Shown here in pieces: positions 25,938 to 35,244 of a DNA stretch of 64,000 bases. A model generated the notes under the pieces. The model saw only the letters and a list, made by a program, of their open reading frames with translations, had not been told where the DNA came from and ran no database searches. The DNA is from Faecalispora anaeroviscerum. Its GTDB lineage: Bacteria > Bacillota > Clostridia > Oscillospirales > Acutalibacteraceae. Made by a program: the position numbers and the translations under genes. How positions within the stretch are numbered: the first letter of the stretch is position 1; every line of letters starts with the position of its first letter. The DNA is taken from contig NZ_CANOOQ010000001.1 of NCBI RefSeq assembly GCF_947568225.1, positions 2,857,859 through 2,921,858 on the forward strand, given 5' to 3'.

Positions 25938-27425
25938 ATGGCACATCCCGCGTTTTCGGAGGCAAAACGACTGGCGCAGACGGGCGATTTTAAAATCATC
26001 CCGATCAGCTGCGAACTGTATGCCGACCGCATCACTCCCATTGAGGCTCTGCGAAAGTTGAAAAATGTCAGCAGCCACTGCTATCTGCTCGAATCGGCGG
26101 AGAGCAGCCGCATCTGGGGCAGGTACTCCTTCCTTGGGTTTGACCCCGCGCTCGAGCTAACCTGTACAGACGGCGAGTTCACCCTGCGGGCCGGTTCCTC
26201 CATTACAGTGGAAACCAAGCACCCGAAAGAGATCATTCGGCAGGTGCTTGCGGATAACCGCAGCCCGCGCCTGGAAAACCTGCCGCCATTTACCGGCGGA
26301 CTTGTCGGGTATTTTTCCTACGATTACATCAAATACGCCGAACCGTCTCTCGTGCTGGACGCAGACGACGAAGAGAAATTTCAGGATGTGGACCTGATGC
26401 TGTTTGATAAGGTGATCGCGTTTGATCACTTCCGGCAGAAGATTATTTTAATCGTGAACGCGCGGTGTAATGATCTGGAAACGGAGTACCGCCGGGCAGA
26501 GATGGAACTGAAAAAACTTCGCGAGCTGCTCCTGAATGGTGCGCCGAAGGCGGAGAAGCCGGGGCGCATGACTTCTCCGGTGCGCGCGCTGTTCGATGAG
26601 TCCGCCTACTGCGCCATGGTCGAGCGGGCGAAGGAGTACATCCGCGAGGGCGATATTTTTCAGGTGGTGCTCTCGAACCGGCTCGACGCGGATTTTGAGG
26701 GAAGTCTGCTCGATACTTACCGCGTTTTGCGCACAACAAACCCTTCGCCGTATCTATTCTATTTTTCAAGTGACGACATCGAGATCGCCGGTGCTTCTCC
26801 CGAAACGCTGGTTCGCCTGCAAAACGGTGTTCTGCACACGTTCCCGCTGGCCGGTACCCGCCCACGTGGTGAAACAGACGAGGAAGATAAACGGCTCGAG
26901 CAGGAGCTTCTCGCGGATGAAAAGGAATGTGCCGAGCACAACATGCTGGTCGATTTAGGGCGAAACGACATTGGCAGAATTAGTGAGTTCGGCAGCGTGC
27001 GAGTGGAAAAATACATGGAGATCGAGCGTTTTTCCCACGTGATGCACATTGGATCCACGGTGCGCGGAACCCTTCGAGAGGATTGTGACGCGGCGGACGC
27101 GATTGACTCAATTTTGCCGGCGGGCACACTTTCGGGAGCGCCGAAAATCCGCGCCTGCGAAATCATTAACGAGCTTGAAAATAACAAACGCGGCATTTAC
27201 GGCGGGGCGATCGGCTACATCGATTTCACCGGGAACCTCGATACCTGCATCGCAATCCGCCTTGCCTACAAAAAGAAAGGCAAGGTGTTCGTTCGCTCCG
27301 GGGCCGGGATTGTAGCCGACAGCGTGCCGGAACGCGAATACCAGGAATGTATTCAGAAAGCTAGGGCGGTTGTCAGTGCGTTGGAAACCGCACAGGGAGG
27401 GTTGGAAGATGATTCTGTTGATTGA
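25938..27425 (+). CDS. trpE: Anthranilate synthase component I
   Basis: Makes anthranilate from chorismate and ammonia or glutamine-derived ammonia, the first committed step of tryptophan synthesis. It is 495 residues long. The N-terminal domain holds the LLESAE-type tryptophan-binding motif (YLLESAESS, about residue 50), so feedback inhibition is likely intact. The C-terminal chorismate-binding domain contains the conserved AGTRPRG, DLGRNDIGR, HVMH and GTLSGAPK segments. It is the first gene of trpEGDCFBA, 92 bases after the T-box terminator, and overlaps trpG by 17 bases. Confidence 0.98.
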   Translation: MAHPAFSEAKRLAQTGDFKIIPISCELYADRITPIEALRKLKNVSSHCYLLESAESSRIWGRYSFLGFDPALELTCTDGEFTLRAGSSITVETKHPKEIIRQVLADNRSPRLENLPPFTGGLVGYFSYDYIKYAEPSLVLDADDEEKFQDVDLMLFDKVIAFDHFRQKIILIVNARCNDLETEYRRAEMELKKLRELLLNGAPKAEKPGRMTSPVRALFDESAYCAMVERAKEYIREGDIFQVVLSNRLDADFEGSLLDTYRVLRTTNPSPYLFYFSSDDIEIAGASPETLVRLQNGVLHTFPLAGTRPRGETDEEDKRLEQELLADEKECAEHNMLVDLGRNDIGRISEFGSVRVEKYMEIERFSHVMHIGSTVRGTLREDCDAADAIDSILPAGTLSGAPKIRACEIINELENNKRGIYGGAIGYIDFTGNLDTCIAIRLAYKKKGKVFVRSGAGIVADSVPEREYQECIQKARAVVSALETAQGGLEDDSVD

Positions 27426-27975
27426 TAATTACGACAGCTTTTCGTATAACCTGTACCAGTTTATCGGTACGGTAAACCCCGACATCCGCGTCGTGCGAAA
27501 CGACGAGCTTTCGGTGGAGCAGGTGAGAGAGCTTGCTCCCTCGCACCTTATCCTTTCACCTGGGCCGGGCTACCCGGGGGACGCCGGTATTTGTGTGCGG
27601 GCCGCCAAGGAGTTGGGGCAGGCAATCCCGCTGCTCGGGGTCTGCCTGGGGCATCAGGCCATCTGCGAGGCGTTCGGGGCTACGGTTTCCCACGCAAAGC
27701 AGCTGATGCACGGCAAACAGTCCGTTGTCATGCTCGATGAGGAATGCCCGCTGTTTTACGGGCTTCCCGGGCAGATCAAGGCGGCGCGCTACCATTCGCT
27801 CGCCGCAATCCGCGATACGATGCCCGAATGCCTCAAAATTACCGCCGAAACCGACGACGGCGAAATCATGGCGGTGATGCACCGCGAGTTCCCGATTTAC
27901 GGGGTGCAGTTTCACCCGGAATCGATCCTGACCGAAAACGGTATGCAGATGATTCAAAATTTCCTCGCGCTGTGA
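27409..27975 (+). CDS. trpG: Anthranilate synthase glutamine amidotransferase component II
   Basis: A class I glutamine amidotransferase of 188 residues that supplies ammonia to TrpE. The catalytic Cys is in GVCLGHQAI (about residue 78), and the His-Glu pair is in VQFHPESIL near residue 170. The start at ATG 27409 (MILLIDNYDSFSYNL) follows GGGAGGG and lies inside the end of trpE, indicating translational coupling. A longer frame from 27370 has no ribosome binding site. It is a stand-alone subunit, not fused to TrpE or TrpD. Confidence 0.97.
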   Translation: MILLIDNYDSFSYNLYQFIGTVNPDIRVVRNDELSVEQVRELAPSHLILSPGPGYPGDAGICVRAAKELGQAIPLLGVCLGHQAICEAFGATVSHAKQLMHGKQSVVMLDEECPLFYGLPGQIKAARYHSLAAIRDTMPECLKITAETDDGEIMAVMHREFPIYGVQFHPESILTENGMQMIQNFLAL

Positions 27976-27989
27976 AAGGAGCGTTTTTC

Positions 27990-29015
27990 ATGATTAAAGA
28001 AGCAATCTCAAAACTAATTGACCGAAAAGACCTGACTTACGACGAGGCTATGGCTGTTATGAATGAAATCATGAGCGGCGGTACCTCTCCGGTGCAAACC
28101 GCAGCGTTCCTCGCGGCGCTTTCCGCCAAGGGTGAAACCATTGAAGAAATTACCGCCTGCGCCGCCGGAATGCGCGCGCACGCGCTCCCGATCGATTATA
28201 CGGACGATCTGCTCGAAATTGTCGGCACCGGCGGGGACGGCTCGAATTCGTTCAACATTTCCACCACCTCCTCCATTGTCATCGCGGCGGGCGGGGTACG
28301 AGTGGCAAAGCACGGCAACCGGGCGGCATCCTCCCGCAGCGGTGCGGCGGATTGCCTCGAAGCGCTGGGCGTGAACATCAGCCTTTCGCCCGAGCAGTGC
28401 GTTTCGTTGCTGCAAAACGTGGGCATCTGCTTTTTGTTCGCGCAAACCTATCATTCTTCCATGAAATACGTCGGCCCGGTGCGCAGGGAGCTGGGCATCC
28501 GCACCATTTTCAATATTCTTGGCCCGCTGACAAACCCCGCCCACGCGAATTTGCAGGTGCTGGGCGTGTACTCCGAAGAAATGGTAGAGCCGCTGGCTCA
28601 TGTGCTGCAAAACCTGGGTGTGCGGCGCGGTATGGTCGTTTACGGGCAGGATAAGCTGGATGAAATCTCCCTTTCGTCGCCGACCACCGTCTGTGAGTTT
28701 AATGGCAATCAGTTTACCACCTATGTGATCCGCCCGCAGAATTTTGGCCTGACCCCCTGCGAAAAATCTGAGCTGGTCGGCGGCACGCCGCAGGAAAACG
28801 CGCAAATTACGCTCGATATTTTAAACGGCATAAAAGGCGCCAAGCGCGACGCGGTTCTGCTCAACGCGGGAGCGGGGCTGTATATTGCCGGCAAAGCCGC
28901 ATCCCTTTCAGACGGCGTTGGTTTAGCGGCGGAGCTGATTGACAGCGGTAGGGCGATGGCGAAGTTGCGGGAATTTATTCTGGAATCGAACCGCAAGGAA
29001 GAGGCGGCGTCATGA
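27990..29015 (+). CDS. trpD: Anthranilate phosphoribosyltransferase
   Basis: Transfers phosphoribose from PRPP to anthranilate. It is 341 residues long, with the PRPP-binding GTGGDGSNSFNIST loop (about 80-93), KHGNRAASS (about 107) and GPLTNPA. The ATG at 27990 follows GAAAGGAG, 14 bases after trpG. The reading frame is open further upstream inside trpG, but that part is not homologous. It overlaps trpC by 4 bases. Confidence 0.97.
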   Translation: MIKEAISKLIDRKDLTYDEAMAVMNEIMSGGTSPVQTAAFLAALSAKGETIEEITACAAGMRAHALPIDYTDDLLEIVGTGGDGSNSFNISTTSSIVIAAGGVRVAKHGNRAASSRSGAADCLEALGVNISLSPEQCVSLLQNVGICFLFAQTYHSSMKYVGPVRRELGIRTIFNILGPLTNPAHANLQVLGVYSEEMVEPLAHVLQNLGVRRGMVVYGQDKLDEISLSSPTTVCEFNGNQFTTYVIRPQNFGLTPCEKSELVGGTPQENAQITLDILNGIKGAKRDAVLLNAGAGLYIAGKAASLSDGVGLAAELIDSGRAMAKLREFILESNRKEEAAS

Positions 29016-29794
29016 TTCTGGATGAAATCGCGGCCTATGCCGCCCAGCGCGTGGCGCACTCCAAAACGCTTGTTTCTCTCGGGGAATTGCGCGAAGCGGC
29101 GCTGCTGCTCCCCAAAGGAAATTTGAAATTCACAAAGGCTCTGCAAAAAGAGGGGGTGTCCTTCATCTGCGAGGTGAAAAAGGCCTCTCCCTCCAAGGGG
29201 ATTATTTCAGAGGATTTTCCGTATCTTGCCATCGCAAAGGATTATGAAGCCGCGGGGGCCGACTGCATTTCGTGCCTGACAGAGCCAAAGTGGTTCTTGG
29301 GGTCGGATGCCGTTTTCCGCGCCATCCGGAGCGAGGTAGCTGCCCCAATGCTGCGCAAGGATTTTACAGTGGAGGAATACCAGCTTTACGAGGCTAAGGT
29401 GCTGGGAGCCGACGCGGTACTGCTCATCTGTGCGTTGCTCGATACCAAAGCCATTGAACGGTATCTCGCAATTTGCGATGCGCTGGGTCTTTCCGCTTTG
29501 GTGGAAGCGCACGACGAAGCGGAAATCGCATCTGCCATAGAGGCCGGGGCACAAATCATCGGAGTCAATAACCGCAACCTGAAAAATTTCACTGTTGATT
29601 TTGGGAATGCCGCCCGCCTACGGGAGAAAATCCCGGCGGACGTTCTGTTCGTCGCGGAATCGGGCGTTTCGGGCGTGAAGGATATTGCCCGCCTAAAGGC
29701 GGCGGGGGCGGACGCAGTGCTGATCGGCGAGGCGCTGATGAAATCGCCGGACCGCCGTGCGGCGCTGACAGAATTCCGGAGGGCGGCACAATGA
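29012..29794 (+). CDS. trpC: Indole-3-glycerol phosphate synthase
   Basis: A beta/alpha-barrel enzyme of 260 residues that closes the indole ring by decarboxylating 1-(2-carboxyphenylamino)-deoxyribulose phosphate. Recognised segments are ICEVKKASPSKG (catalytic Lys, about 53-57), LRKDFTVEEYQ, GVNNRNL and the phosphate-binding VAESGVS plus GADAVLIGEALM. It is a single-function enzyme, not fused to TrpF. It overlaps trpD and trpF by 4 bases each. Confidence 0.97.
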   Translation: MILDEIAAYAAQRVAHSKTLVSLGELREAALLLPKGNLKFTKALQKEGVSFICEVKKASPSKGIISEDFPYLAIAKDYEAAGADCISCLTEPKWFLGSDAVFRAIRSEVAAPMLRKDFTVEEYQLYEAKVLGADAVLLICALLDTKAIERYLAICDALGLSALVEAHDEAEIASAIEAGAQIIGVNNRNLKNFTVDFGNAARLREKIPADVLFVAESGVSGVKDIARLKAAGADAVLIGEALMKSPDRRAALTEFRRAAQ

Positions 29795-30450
29795 CGAAAA
29801 TTAAAATCTGTGGGCTGTACCGCCCGTGCGACGCCGAATTTGTAAACGAAGCCAAGCCGGATTACGCGGGCTTTGTGTTTTTCGAGAAAAGCCACCGCAA
29901 CGTGACGGCGCGGCAGGCGGCGGAACTCAGAGAAAAGATCAATCCCGCCATACCGGCTGTCGGGGTATTCGTGAATGCTCCGCAGGAGCAGATGGCTTCC
30001 CTGTGCCGCAATGGAGTGATTCAAATTGTTCAGCTTCACGGAGGTGAAAGCACGGAGGATGTGGAGCGGCTGAAAGCCATGATTCCCGGTGTGCCAGTCT
30101 GGCAGGCGTTCCGTGTGCGTACCCGGGCGGATTTGGTTGCGGCGGAGCAGAGCGCGGCAGACCTTGTATTGCTCGATAACGGCACCGGCACCGGCGAAGC
30201 CTTCGACTGGTCGCTAGTTTCGGGGTTTTCTCGTCCCTTTCTTCTGGCGGGGGGATTAACACCGCAGAAGATCCCGCAGGCAATTGCGCGGTTTGAGCCG
30301 TACGCGGTGGACATCAGCTCCGGTGTGGAAACAGACAAAAAGAAAGACCGTGAAAAAATTCTCGCCGCCGTCGCCGCGGCGAGAGGTGCGGAAATTACAA
30401 GAGAAGAGAAATCAAAAAATCGGCCGGATTCATTCGGCGAAAAGGAGTGA
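29791..30450 (+). CDS. trpF: Phosphoribosylanthranilate isomerase
   Basis: An Amadori-type isomerase of 219 residues with a beta/alpha barrel. It starts KIKICGL (catalytic Cys), followed by GFVFFEKSHRNV, VQLHG, the catalytic Asp in LLDN and the phosphate-binding AGGLTPQ and DISSGVET. The C-terminal 20 residues beyond the barrel are charged (EKSKNRPD) and probably disordered. The stop lies 5 bases before the trpB start. Confidence 0.95.
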   Translation: MTKIKICGLYRPCDAEFVNEAKPDYAGFVFFEKSHRNVTARQAAELREKINPAIPAVGVFVNAPQEQMASLCRNGVIQIVQLHGGESTEDVERLKAMIPGVPVWQAFRVRTRADLVAAEQSAADLVLLDNGTGTGEAFDWSLVSGFSRPFLLAGGLTPQKIPQAIARFEPYAVDISSGVETDKKKDREKILAAVAAARGAEITREEKSKNRPDSFGEKE

Positions 30451-30455
30451 GCAGA

Positions 30456-31640
30456 ATGTCGAGAGGAAGATTTGGGGTTCACGGCGGGCAGTATATTCCC
30501 GAAACGCTGATGACTGCCGTCATTGAGCTGGAACAGGCTTATCACCATTATAAAGACGACCCGCAGTTTAATGAAGAACTGACGGAGCTGTTCAACAATT
30601 ACGCGGGGCGGCCCTCCCTGCTGTACTATGCGGAGAACATGACGAAGAAGCTTGGCGGCGCGAAGATTTACCTCAAGCGTGAGGATTTGAACCATACGGG
30701 TGCACACAAAATCAACAACGTGCTGGGGCAGGTGCTGTTGGCAAAGCGGATGGGCAAAACACGCGTAATCGCCGAAACCGGCGCGGGTCAGCATGGTGTT
30801 GCCACCGCCACCGCCGCCGCGCTGATGGGTATGGAGTGCGAAATCTTCATGGGCGAGGAGGACACGAAGCGCCAGGCGCTGAATGTGTATAAGATGCGTC
30901 TGCTCGGGGCAAAGGTGAATCCCGTGACGAGCGGAACGGCAACACTGAAGGACGCTGTTTCGGAAACGATGCGTGAATGGGTTGGCCGGATTGCCGACAC
31001 GCACTATGTGCTTGGTTCCGTGATGGGCCCGCACCCGTTCCCTACGATTGTCCGTGATTTTCAGGCGGTGATTTCCAAAGAGATTAAGGAGCAGCTGCTG
31101 CAAAAGGAGGGGCGCTTGCCTGACGCGGTTCTGGCCTGCGTGGGCGGTGGCTCGAATGCAATCGGCGCGTTTTACCACTTTATCGAGGATTCCTCTGTGC
31201 GGCTGATCGGCTGTGAGGCTGCCGGGCGCGGCGTGGATTCCTTTGAAACAGCGGCGACGATTGCCACCGGCAGTTTGGGGATTTTCCACGGGATGAAGTC
31301 GTATTTCTGCCAGGATGAATACGGGCAGATTGCACCGGTGTATTCCATTTCCGCCGGGCTGGATTATCCCGGCATCGGCCCGGAGCACGCGCACCTGCAC
31401 GATATTGGGCGCGCGGAATATGTGGCTGTGACCGACGACGAGGCCGTGGACGCGTTTGAGTACCTTTCTCGTATGGAGGGGATTATCCCCGCCATCGAAA
31501 GCGCGCACGCGGTTGCGTATGCGATGAAGCTCGCCCCGACCATGGCAAAGGAGCAGATCCTTGTCATTAATCTTTCCGGCCGCGGCGATAAAGACTGCGC
31601 GGCCATCGCGCGGTACAGAGGGGAGGACCTGAGCGAATGA
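30456..31640 (+). CDS. trpB: Tryptophan synthase beta chain
   Basis: A PLP enzyme of 394 residues that condenses indole with serine. It has the PLP Lys in NHTGAHKINN (about residue 83), GAGQHGVATA, the phosphate-binding CVGGGSNA, and NLSGRGDKD at the C terminus. It is a TrpB1-type chain made with TrpA. The ATG at 30456 has AAAGGAG 8 bases upstream; the GTG at 30447 lies within that site. It overlaps trpA by 4 bases. Confidence 0.97.
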   Translation: MSRGRFGVHGGQYIPETLMTAVIELEQAYHHYKDDPQFNEELTELFNNYAGRPSLLYYAENMTKKLGGAKIYLKREDLNHTGAHKINNVLGQVLLAKRMGKTRVIAETGAGQHGVATATAAALMGMECEIFMGEEDTKRQALNVYKMRLLGAKVNPVTSGTATLKDAVSETMREWVGRIADTHYVLGSVMGPHPFPTIVRDFQAVISKEIKEQLLQKEGRLPDAVLACVGGGSNAIGAFYHFIEDSSVRLIGCEAAGRGVDSFETAATIATGSLGIFHGMKSYFCQDEYGQIAPVYSISAGLDYPGIGPEHAHLHDIGRAEYVAVTDDEAVDAFEYLSRMEGIIPAIESAHAVAYAMKLAPTMAKEQILVINLSGRGDKDCAAIARYRGEDLSE

Positions 31641-32416
31641 GCAGATTAAACGAGGCCTTTTCAAACGGAAAGGCGTTTGTGGCGTTTCTCACCTGCGGCG
31701 ACCCCGATTTGGAAACGACGGAGCGCCTGATCCAGTCCATCGCGGAAGCGGGGGCGGATGTGATTGAGATGGGGATTCCCTTTTCCGACCCGACAGCGGA
31801 GGGCCCCGTGATTCAGGCGGCGAATCTTCGCGCGCTCTCAAACGGCGTTACGACCGACAACATCTTTGAGATGGTGCGCCGCGTGCGAAAGACCGTCTCG
31901 ATTCCGCTGGTGTTTATGACCTACGCAAATGTGGTGTTTTCGTATGGCACAGAACGCTTTGTGAAAACCGCGTCCGAAATCGGGATGAACGGCCTGATTC
32001 TGCCGGATGTTCCGTTCGAGGAGAAGGAGGAATTCGAGCCGGTCTGCAAGCGGTACGGCATGGATTTCATTTCGTTTGTTTCGCCCACCTCTCACGAAAG
32101 AGTCAAGCGAATCGCTAAAGAGGCCGAAGGCTTCTTGTATTGTGTGTCGTCGCTGGGTGTTACGGGAGTCCGCTCACAGATTTCGTTAGATATCGGCGAA
32201 ATTACCGCCTTGGTTCGTCAGGTGACAAATACCCCGGTGGCGATCGGATTTGGCATTTCCACCCCCGAGCAGGCGCAAAAAATGGCCGCGATTTCCGACG
32301 GGGTAATCGTCGGCTCGGCCATTGTCAAAATCATTGGGCAACATGGAAGAGACGCCGCGCCATATGCGGCGGACTATGTGAAAAAAATGAAAGAGGCGGT
32401 CCGCAGTTTGTGCTGA
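31637..32416 (+). CDS. trpA: Tryptophan synthase alpha chain
   Basis: A beta/alpha-barrel enzyme of 259 residues that splits indole-3-glycerol phosphate into indole and glyceraldehyde phosphate, channelled to TrpB. The catalytic Glu is in VIEMGIPFSDPTAEGPVIQ (with the Asp 11 residues on), and GLILPDVPFEE and the phosphate-binding GFGIS and GVIVGSAI follow. It is the last gene of the operon and ends 17 bases before a strong terminator. Confidence 0.97.
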   Translation: MSRLNEAFSNGKAFVAFLTCGDPDLETTERLIQSIAEAGADVIEMGIPFSDPTAEGPVIQAANLRALSNGVTTDNIFEMVRRVRKTVSIPLVFMTYANVVFSYGTERFVKTASEIGMNGLILPDVPFEEKEEFEPVCKRYGMDFISFVSPTSHERVKRIAKEAEGFLYCVSSLGVTGVRSQISLDIGEITALVRQVTNTPVAIGFGISTPEQAQKMAAISDGVIVGSAIVKIIGQHGRDAAPYAADYVKKMKEAVRSLC

Positions 32417-32433
32417 ACCGCCTGAAAAAATGG

Positions 32434-32473
32434 TATCCCGGAGCTTTGTAATAAAGCTCCGGGATATTTTTTT
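32434..32473. terminator. Bidirectional terminator between trpA and the MFS gene
   Basis: A 14-bp stem (32434-32447 with 32453-32466). It is flanked by a T-run on the plus strand (ATTTTTTTA) and by TTTTTT on the minus strand, and serves the two convergent transcripts. Confidence 0.9.
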
Positions 32474-33662
32474 AGGAATTTATTTCCTGTGTGGCCGGCT
32501 CTTTTTTGTCCTTGTCCGATAACGTGTACGACATAACAGCCGGTATCACAGAAATTGCGGCAATTGCATACATTGCGGCCATCAGGCCGAAGCCGTCGGC
32601 CAAACGCCCCAAAAGAGGCGCCACCATTCCGCCGATGCTGACAGAAAGCCCCAGGGTGATTCCAGAAGCAAGGCCCATGCGGTTGGGCAGGTATTTTTGA
32701 CCCAGCACTACCGTAAGGCTGTTGGGAGAATAGAGTGCGAATGCAAGCGGAATCAACAGCAGTACCGCGGGCGCGACACTCTGAGCCATTGTAAGTACAC
32801 CCAGCACCGGCAGTAAAAGAGTGAAACCGATGCGGGTAATTTTAACAAAGCCAAAGCGGTCTCCCAGCCGACCGCCAATCAGCGTGCTGGCGGCTCCCAT
32901 CACAAAGTAGAAGCTCAGGATCGTGCTGCCCACAGATTCCGGCTGCTGCAATACCTGTATAAAAAAGAGAGGGAGAAACGTGTTCAGTCCGCAGAATACG
33001 ATGGAACGGCCAAATAGCAACAGACTGAGCAGTGTAAAGGGAACCCATCTGTCCGGCTCGGCAGGTTTTACAGGTACGACTTCTGAAACCATCTGTTCGG
33101 ATGAAGCCTGATTCATTTTTTTGATTTTTGACAGAATCGTGATAAACATCAAGACGCAGGGGATTGCCAGAACCGCTGTTCCTTTGAGCCCAAACAGCGA
33201 GATGGACGCCGTGGCCAGAATCGGCCCTACGGCAAACCCCGCGTTGCCTCCGAACGAAAAGATGCTGACACCCGCTCCTTTTTTGTCACCGGAGACTTTG
33301 TTCGCCATTCGGGCGCCTTCCGGGTGGAACGCCGCAACACCGATTCCGCTGATCATAATGGATAGAAACAGCAGGCGAAAGTCCGAAAGAAAACCGGTTG
33401 CCGCCATGCCGCAGCCAGACAGTAACACTCCGGCCGCCATCATCCATGGTCGGGGCGTTTTGTCCGCAAGACTCCCGAAAATTGGCTGTATGACAGAGGA
33501 AACCACGGTGGAAGCCAGCACAAGGCTTGCGACTTCCGCGTAATTAAAATGGTATGCTGAAATAAAAAAGGGAAGCATAGCGGGGAGCGCACCTTGGCCC
33601 ATATCTGTAAAAAGATGCCCCGCGGAAAGTAAGTAAATGTAACGGCTGTGATTCTGCTGCAA
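32472..33662 (-). CDS. MFS exporter, fosmidomycin-resistance (Fsr)-like
   Basis: A 396-residue major facilitator protein with twelve hydrophobic segments. Similarity to the Fsr group is seen in GHLFTDMGQGALPAMLPF, PIFGSLADK, and especially GIGVAAFHPEGARMAN. Fsr-like proteins export fosmidomycin or other small drugs or metabolites, but many have unknown substrates. The ribosome binding site is GGAGG upstream of the ATG (CTTCCATTGC region). It is convergent with the trp operon and not part of it. Confidence 0.87.
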   Translation of the reverse strand: MQQNHSRYIYLLSAGHLFTDMGQGALPAMLPFFISAYHFNYAEVASLVLASTVVSSVIQPIFGSLADKTPRPWMMAAGVLLSGCGMAATGFLSDFRLLFLSIMISGIGVAAFHPEGARMANKVSGDKKGAGVSIFSFGGNAGFAVGPILATASISLFGLKGTAVLAIPCVLMFITILSKIKKMNQASSEQMVSEVVPVKPAEPDRWVPFTLLSLLLFGRSIVFCGLNTFLPLFFIQVLQQPESVGSTILSFYFVMGAASTLIGGRLGDRFGFVKITRIGFTLLLPVLGVLTMAQSVAPAVLLLIPLAFALYSPNSLTVVLGQKYLPNRMGLASGITLGLSVSIGGMVAPLLGRLADGFGLMAAMYAIAAISVIPAVMSYTLSDKDKKEPATQEINS

Positions 33663-34121
33663 TGGAAGACCTCCTTTGTTCCCGTGTGGATCTGTTCGGC
33701 CAAAGGGCCGTATGTAAGAGAACTCAGGTCTGCGGGAAACCCTCGTTTTTTATTGTGTAAAAACCTTTGGCTGGGGTTCCCGGTTCGGTGGCGAGAAACT
33801 GTGCATCAAAGGCCGAAAGCGCTCTGCCGAGTAATGCGCACCAAAGCATAAGCGCTTTGGCACTGCGGGCTCGGTCGGCTTTGTCAGCCGATTCAACAGC
33901 AGAGAATTTCAAGGATATAAATTTAACATAGTTGATGAGATCACTCTATTTATAACATTTTTCCATAAAAATGGAAAGCATATTTCCAAAAATGAATTGA
34001 CATAGGGAGGAAGATAGACGATTTTTTGACTGGTTTGATGCGTGCTTCTATACAGCACTTGCGGTGTATGATACCGAGAGCTTCCCGTCATCCACTTCAA
34101 ATTTGACCTATTGGTTGCTCG
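33663..34121. other. Long intergenic region with hairpins, possible dispersed repeat
   Basis: About 460 bases with no convincing gene. A GC-richer block at about 33690-33905 has hairpins CCAAAGC/GCTTTGG (around 33836-33857) and TCGGCT/AGCCGA (around 33873-33888). A 62-codon frame on the minus strand (33724-33912) has no ribosome binding site. The sharp switch to AT-rich sequence at about 33905 suggests an inserted element. The promoter of the MFS gene must lie near 33670-33720. Confidence 0.4.
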
Positions 34122-34150
34122 TTGACAAACGGCTTTCGCGTCACTATACT
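34122..34150 (+). promoter_or_regulatory. Promoter of the aldo/keto reductase gene
   Basis: TTGACA (34122-34127), a 17-base spacer, then TATACT (34145-34150). A very stable leader hairpin CCCCC-GAAA-GGGGG (34172-34185) lies between it and the AGGAGG site at 34198, and may affect mRNA stability. Confidence 0.8.
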
Positions 34151-34210
34151 GAATGTGAAATAGAGAGATAGCCCCCGAAAGGGGGACAATCAATTCAGGA
34201 GGTGTCTGTT

Positions 34211-35047
34211 ATGCAAGCAAAGGAATTTGTCCTGAACGACGGCCTAAAACTCCCGCCCATTGGCCTGGGCACTTACAAGCTCAACGGAAGGGAGGGAGTG
34301 AAGGCGATTCAGCACGCCGTAGAGATTGGCTACCGTTTGCTGGATTCTGCGTTTAACTATGAAAACGAAGGCGCTGTGGGCGAAGCGGCCAGAAGCAGCT
34401 GTGTACCGAGAAGCGAGCTGATTGTTACCTCAAAGCTTCCCGGGCGTCGTCAAAAATATCAGGAAGCCCTGCTGACCATTGAGGAATCGTTATACCGTGC
34501 GGGACTTGATTATTACGACATCTACCTGATTCACTGGCCGAACCCGAAAACCGGCCTGTATGTAGAGGCCTGGCAGGCGATGATCGAAGCCAAAAAGCGC
34601 GGCATGATCCGTTCCATCGGTGTGTGCAATTTTCTGCCGGAGCATTTGGAGCGCCTGATTCAGGAAACGGGTGTCACGCCCAGCATCAATCAGATTGAGC
34701 TGCATCCCTATTTTAATCAGGCGGAACAGCGCGCGTGGGATACGGCTCATGGAATCGTGAATGAATCCTGGAGCCCCCTTGGGCGCGCGAACAGCGTTTT
34801 GCAGGACCCTGTGATTGGAGCAATCGCAAAAGCACACGGCAAGACCATTTCACAGATTATCCTGCGCTGGCATGTTCAGCTCGGCGTGCTGCCAATTCCG
34901 AAATCGTCTGACCCGGCTCGTCAGAAGGAGAATATTGAGGTGTTCGATTTCGCCCTTTCTGAGGAAGAGATGCAGAAAATCTGCGCACTCAGCCGCCGGG
35001 ACGGCAGAACCTTTGATCAGGATCCCAGCCGCTACGAGGAATTCTAA
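34211..35047 (+). CDS. Aldo/keto reductase (AKR family)
   Basis: An NADPH-dependent carbonyl reductase of 278 residues. The catalytic tetrad is visible: Asp in LLDSAFNY with the Tyr of the same segment, Lys in VTSKLPG and His in YLIHWPNP. The cofactor-binding IPKSSDPARQKENIEVFDF is near the C terminus. It resembles the 2,5-diketogluconate/YtbE-type reductases. The ATG at 34211 is preferred because AGGAGG lies 8 bases before it. It has its own promoter. Substrate not predictable. Confidence 0.93.
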   Translation: MQAKEFVLNDGLKLPPIGLGTYKLNGREGVKAIQHAVEIGYRLLDSAFNYENEGAVGEAARSSCVPRSELIVTSKLPGRRQKYQEALLTIEESLYRAGLDYYDIYLIHWPNPKTGLYVEAWQAMIEAKKRGMIRSIGVCNFLPEHLERLIQETGVTPSINQIELHPYFNQAEQRAWDTAHGIVNESWSPLGRANSVLQDPVIGAIAKAHGKTISQIILRWHVQLGVLPIPKSSDPARQKENIEVFDFALSEEEMQKICALSRRDGRTFDQDPSRYEEF

Positions 35048-35060
35048 TTCTGCCGAAGAA

Positions 35061-35206
35061 TATCAAAAAGGCCGCGGACGTGCAAAGACTTTGCCCATGA
35101 CGTTTTTGTTTCTACTTGTAACAGCAGAAAGTGTCCGTTACTTTCAAAGCTGCCCGGTTGCCGGGCATACTGTTGTTTAAAAACAGGGTTCCGCCGGCCT
35201 TTGATA
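35061..35206 (+). promoter_or_regulatory. Candidate structured RNA leader of the EamA transporter gene
   Basis: In the 197-base gap before the EamA gene. TATCAAAAAGGCCGCGG (35061-35077) pairs with CCGCCGGCCTTTGATA (35191-35206) as 15 base pairs with two small bulges. They enclose three hairpins: GTAAC/GTTAC (35118-35141), TGCCCGG/CCGGGCA (35151-35167) and CTGTT/AACAG (35170-35186). A closed multi-branch structure just before a transporter gene is riboswitch-like. It matches no class I can name. Confidence 0.45.
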
Positions 35207-35244
35207 AGGCAGGCGATGCTTTCGCATGGAAGGGAGAAAACACC

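Noticed and set aside
30036..31664. 542-codon open frame antisense to trpF and trpB
   Set aside because: Complement of conserved enzyme genes, no initiation signal.
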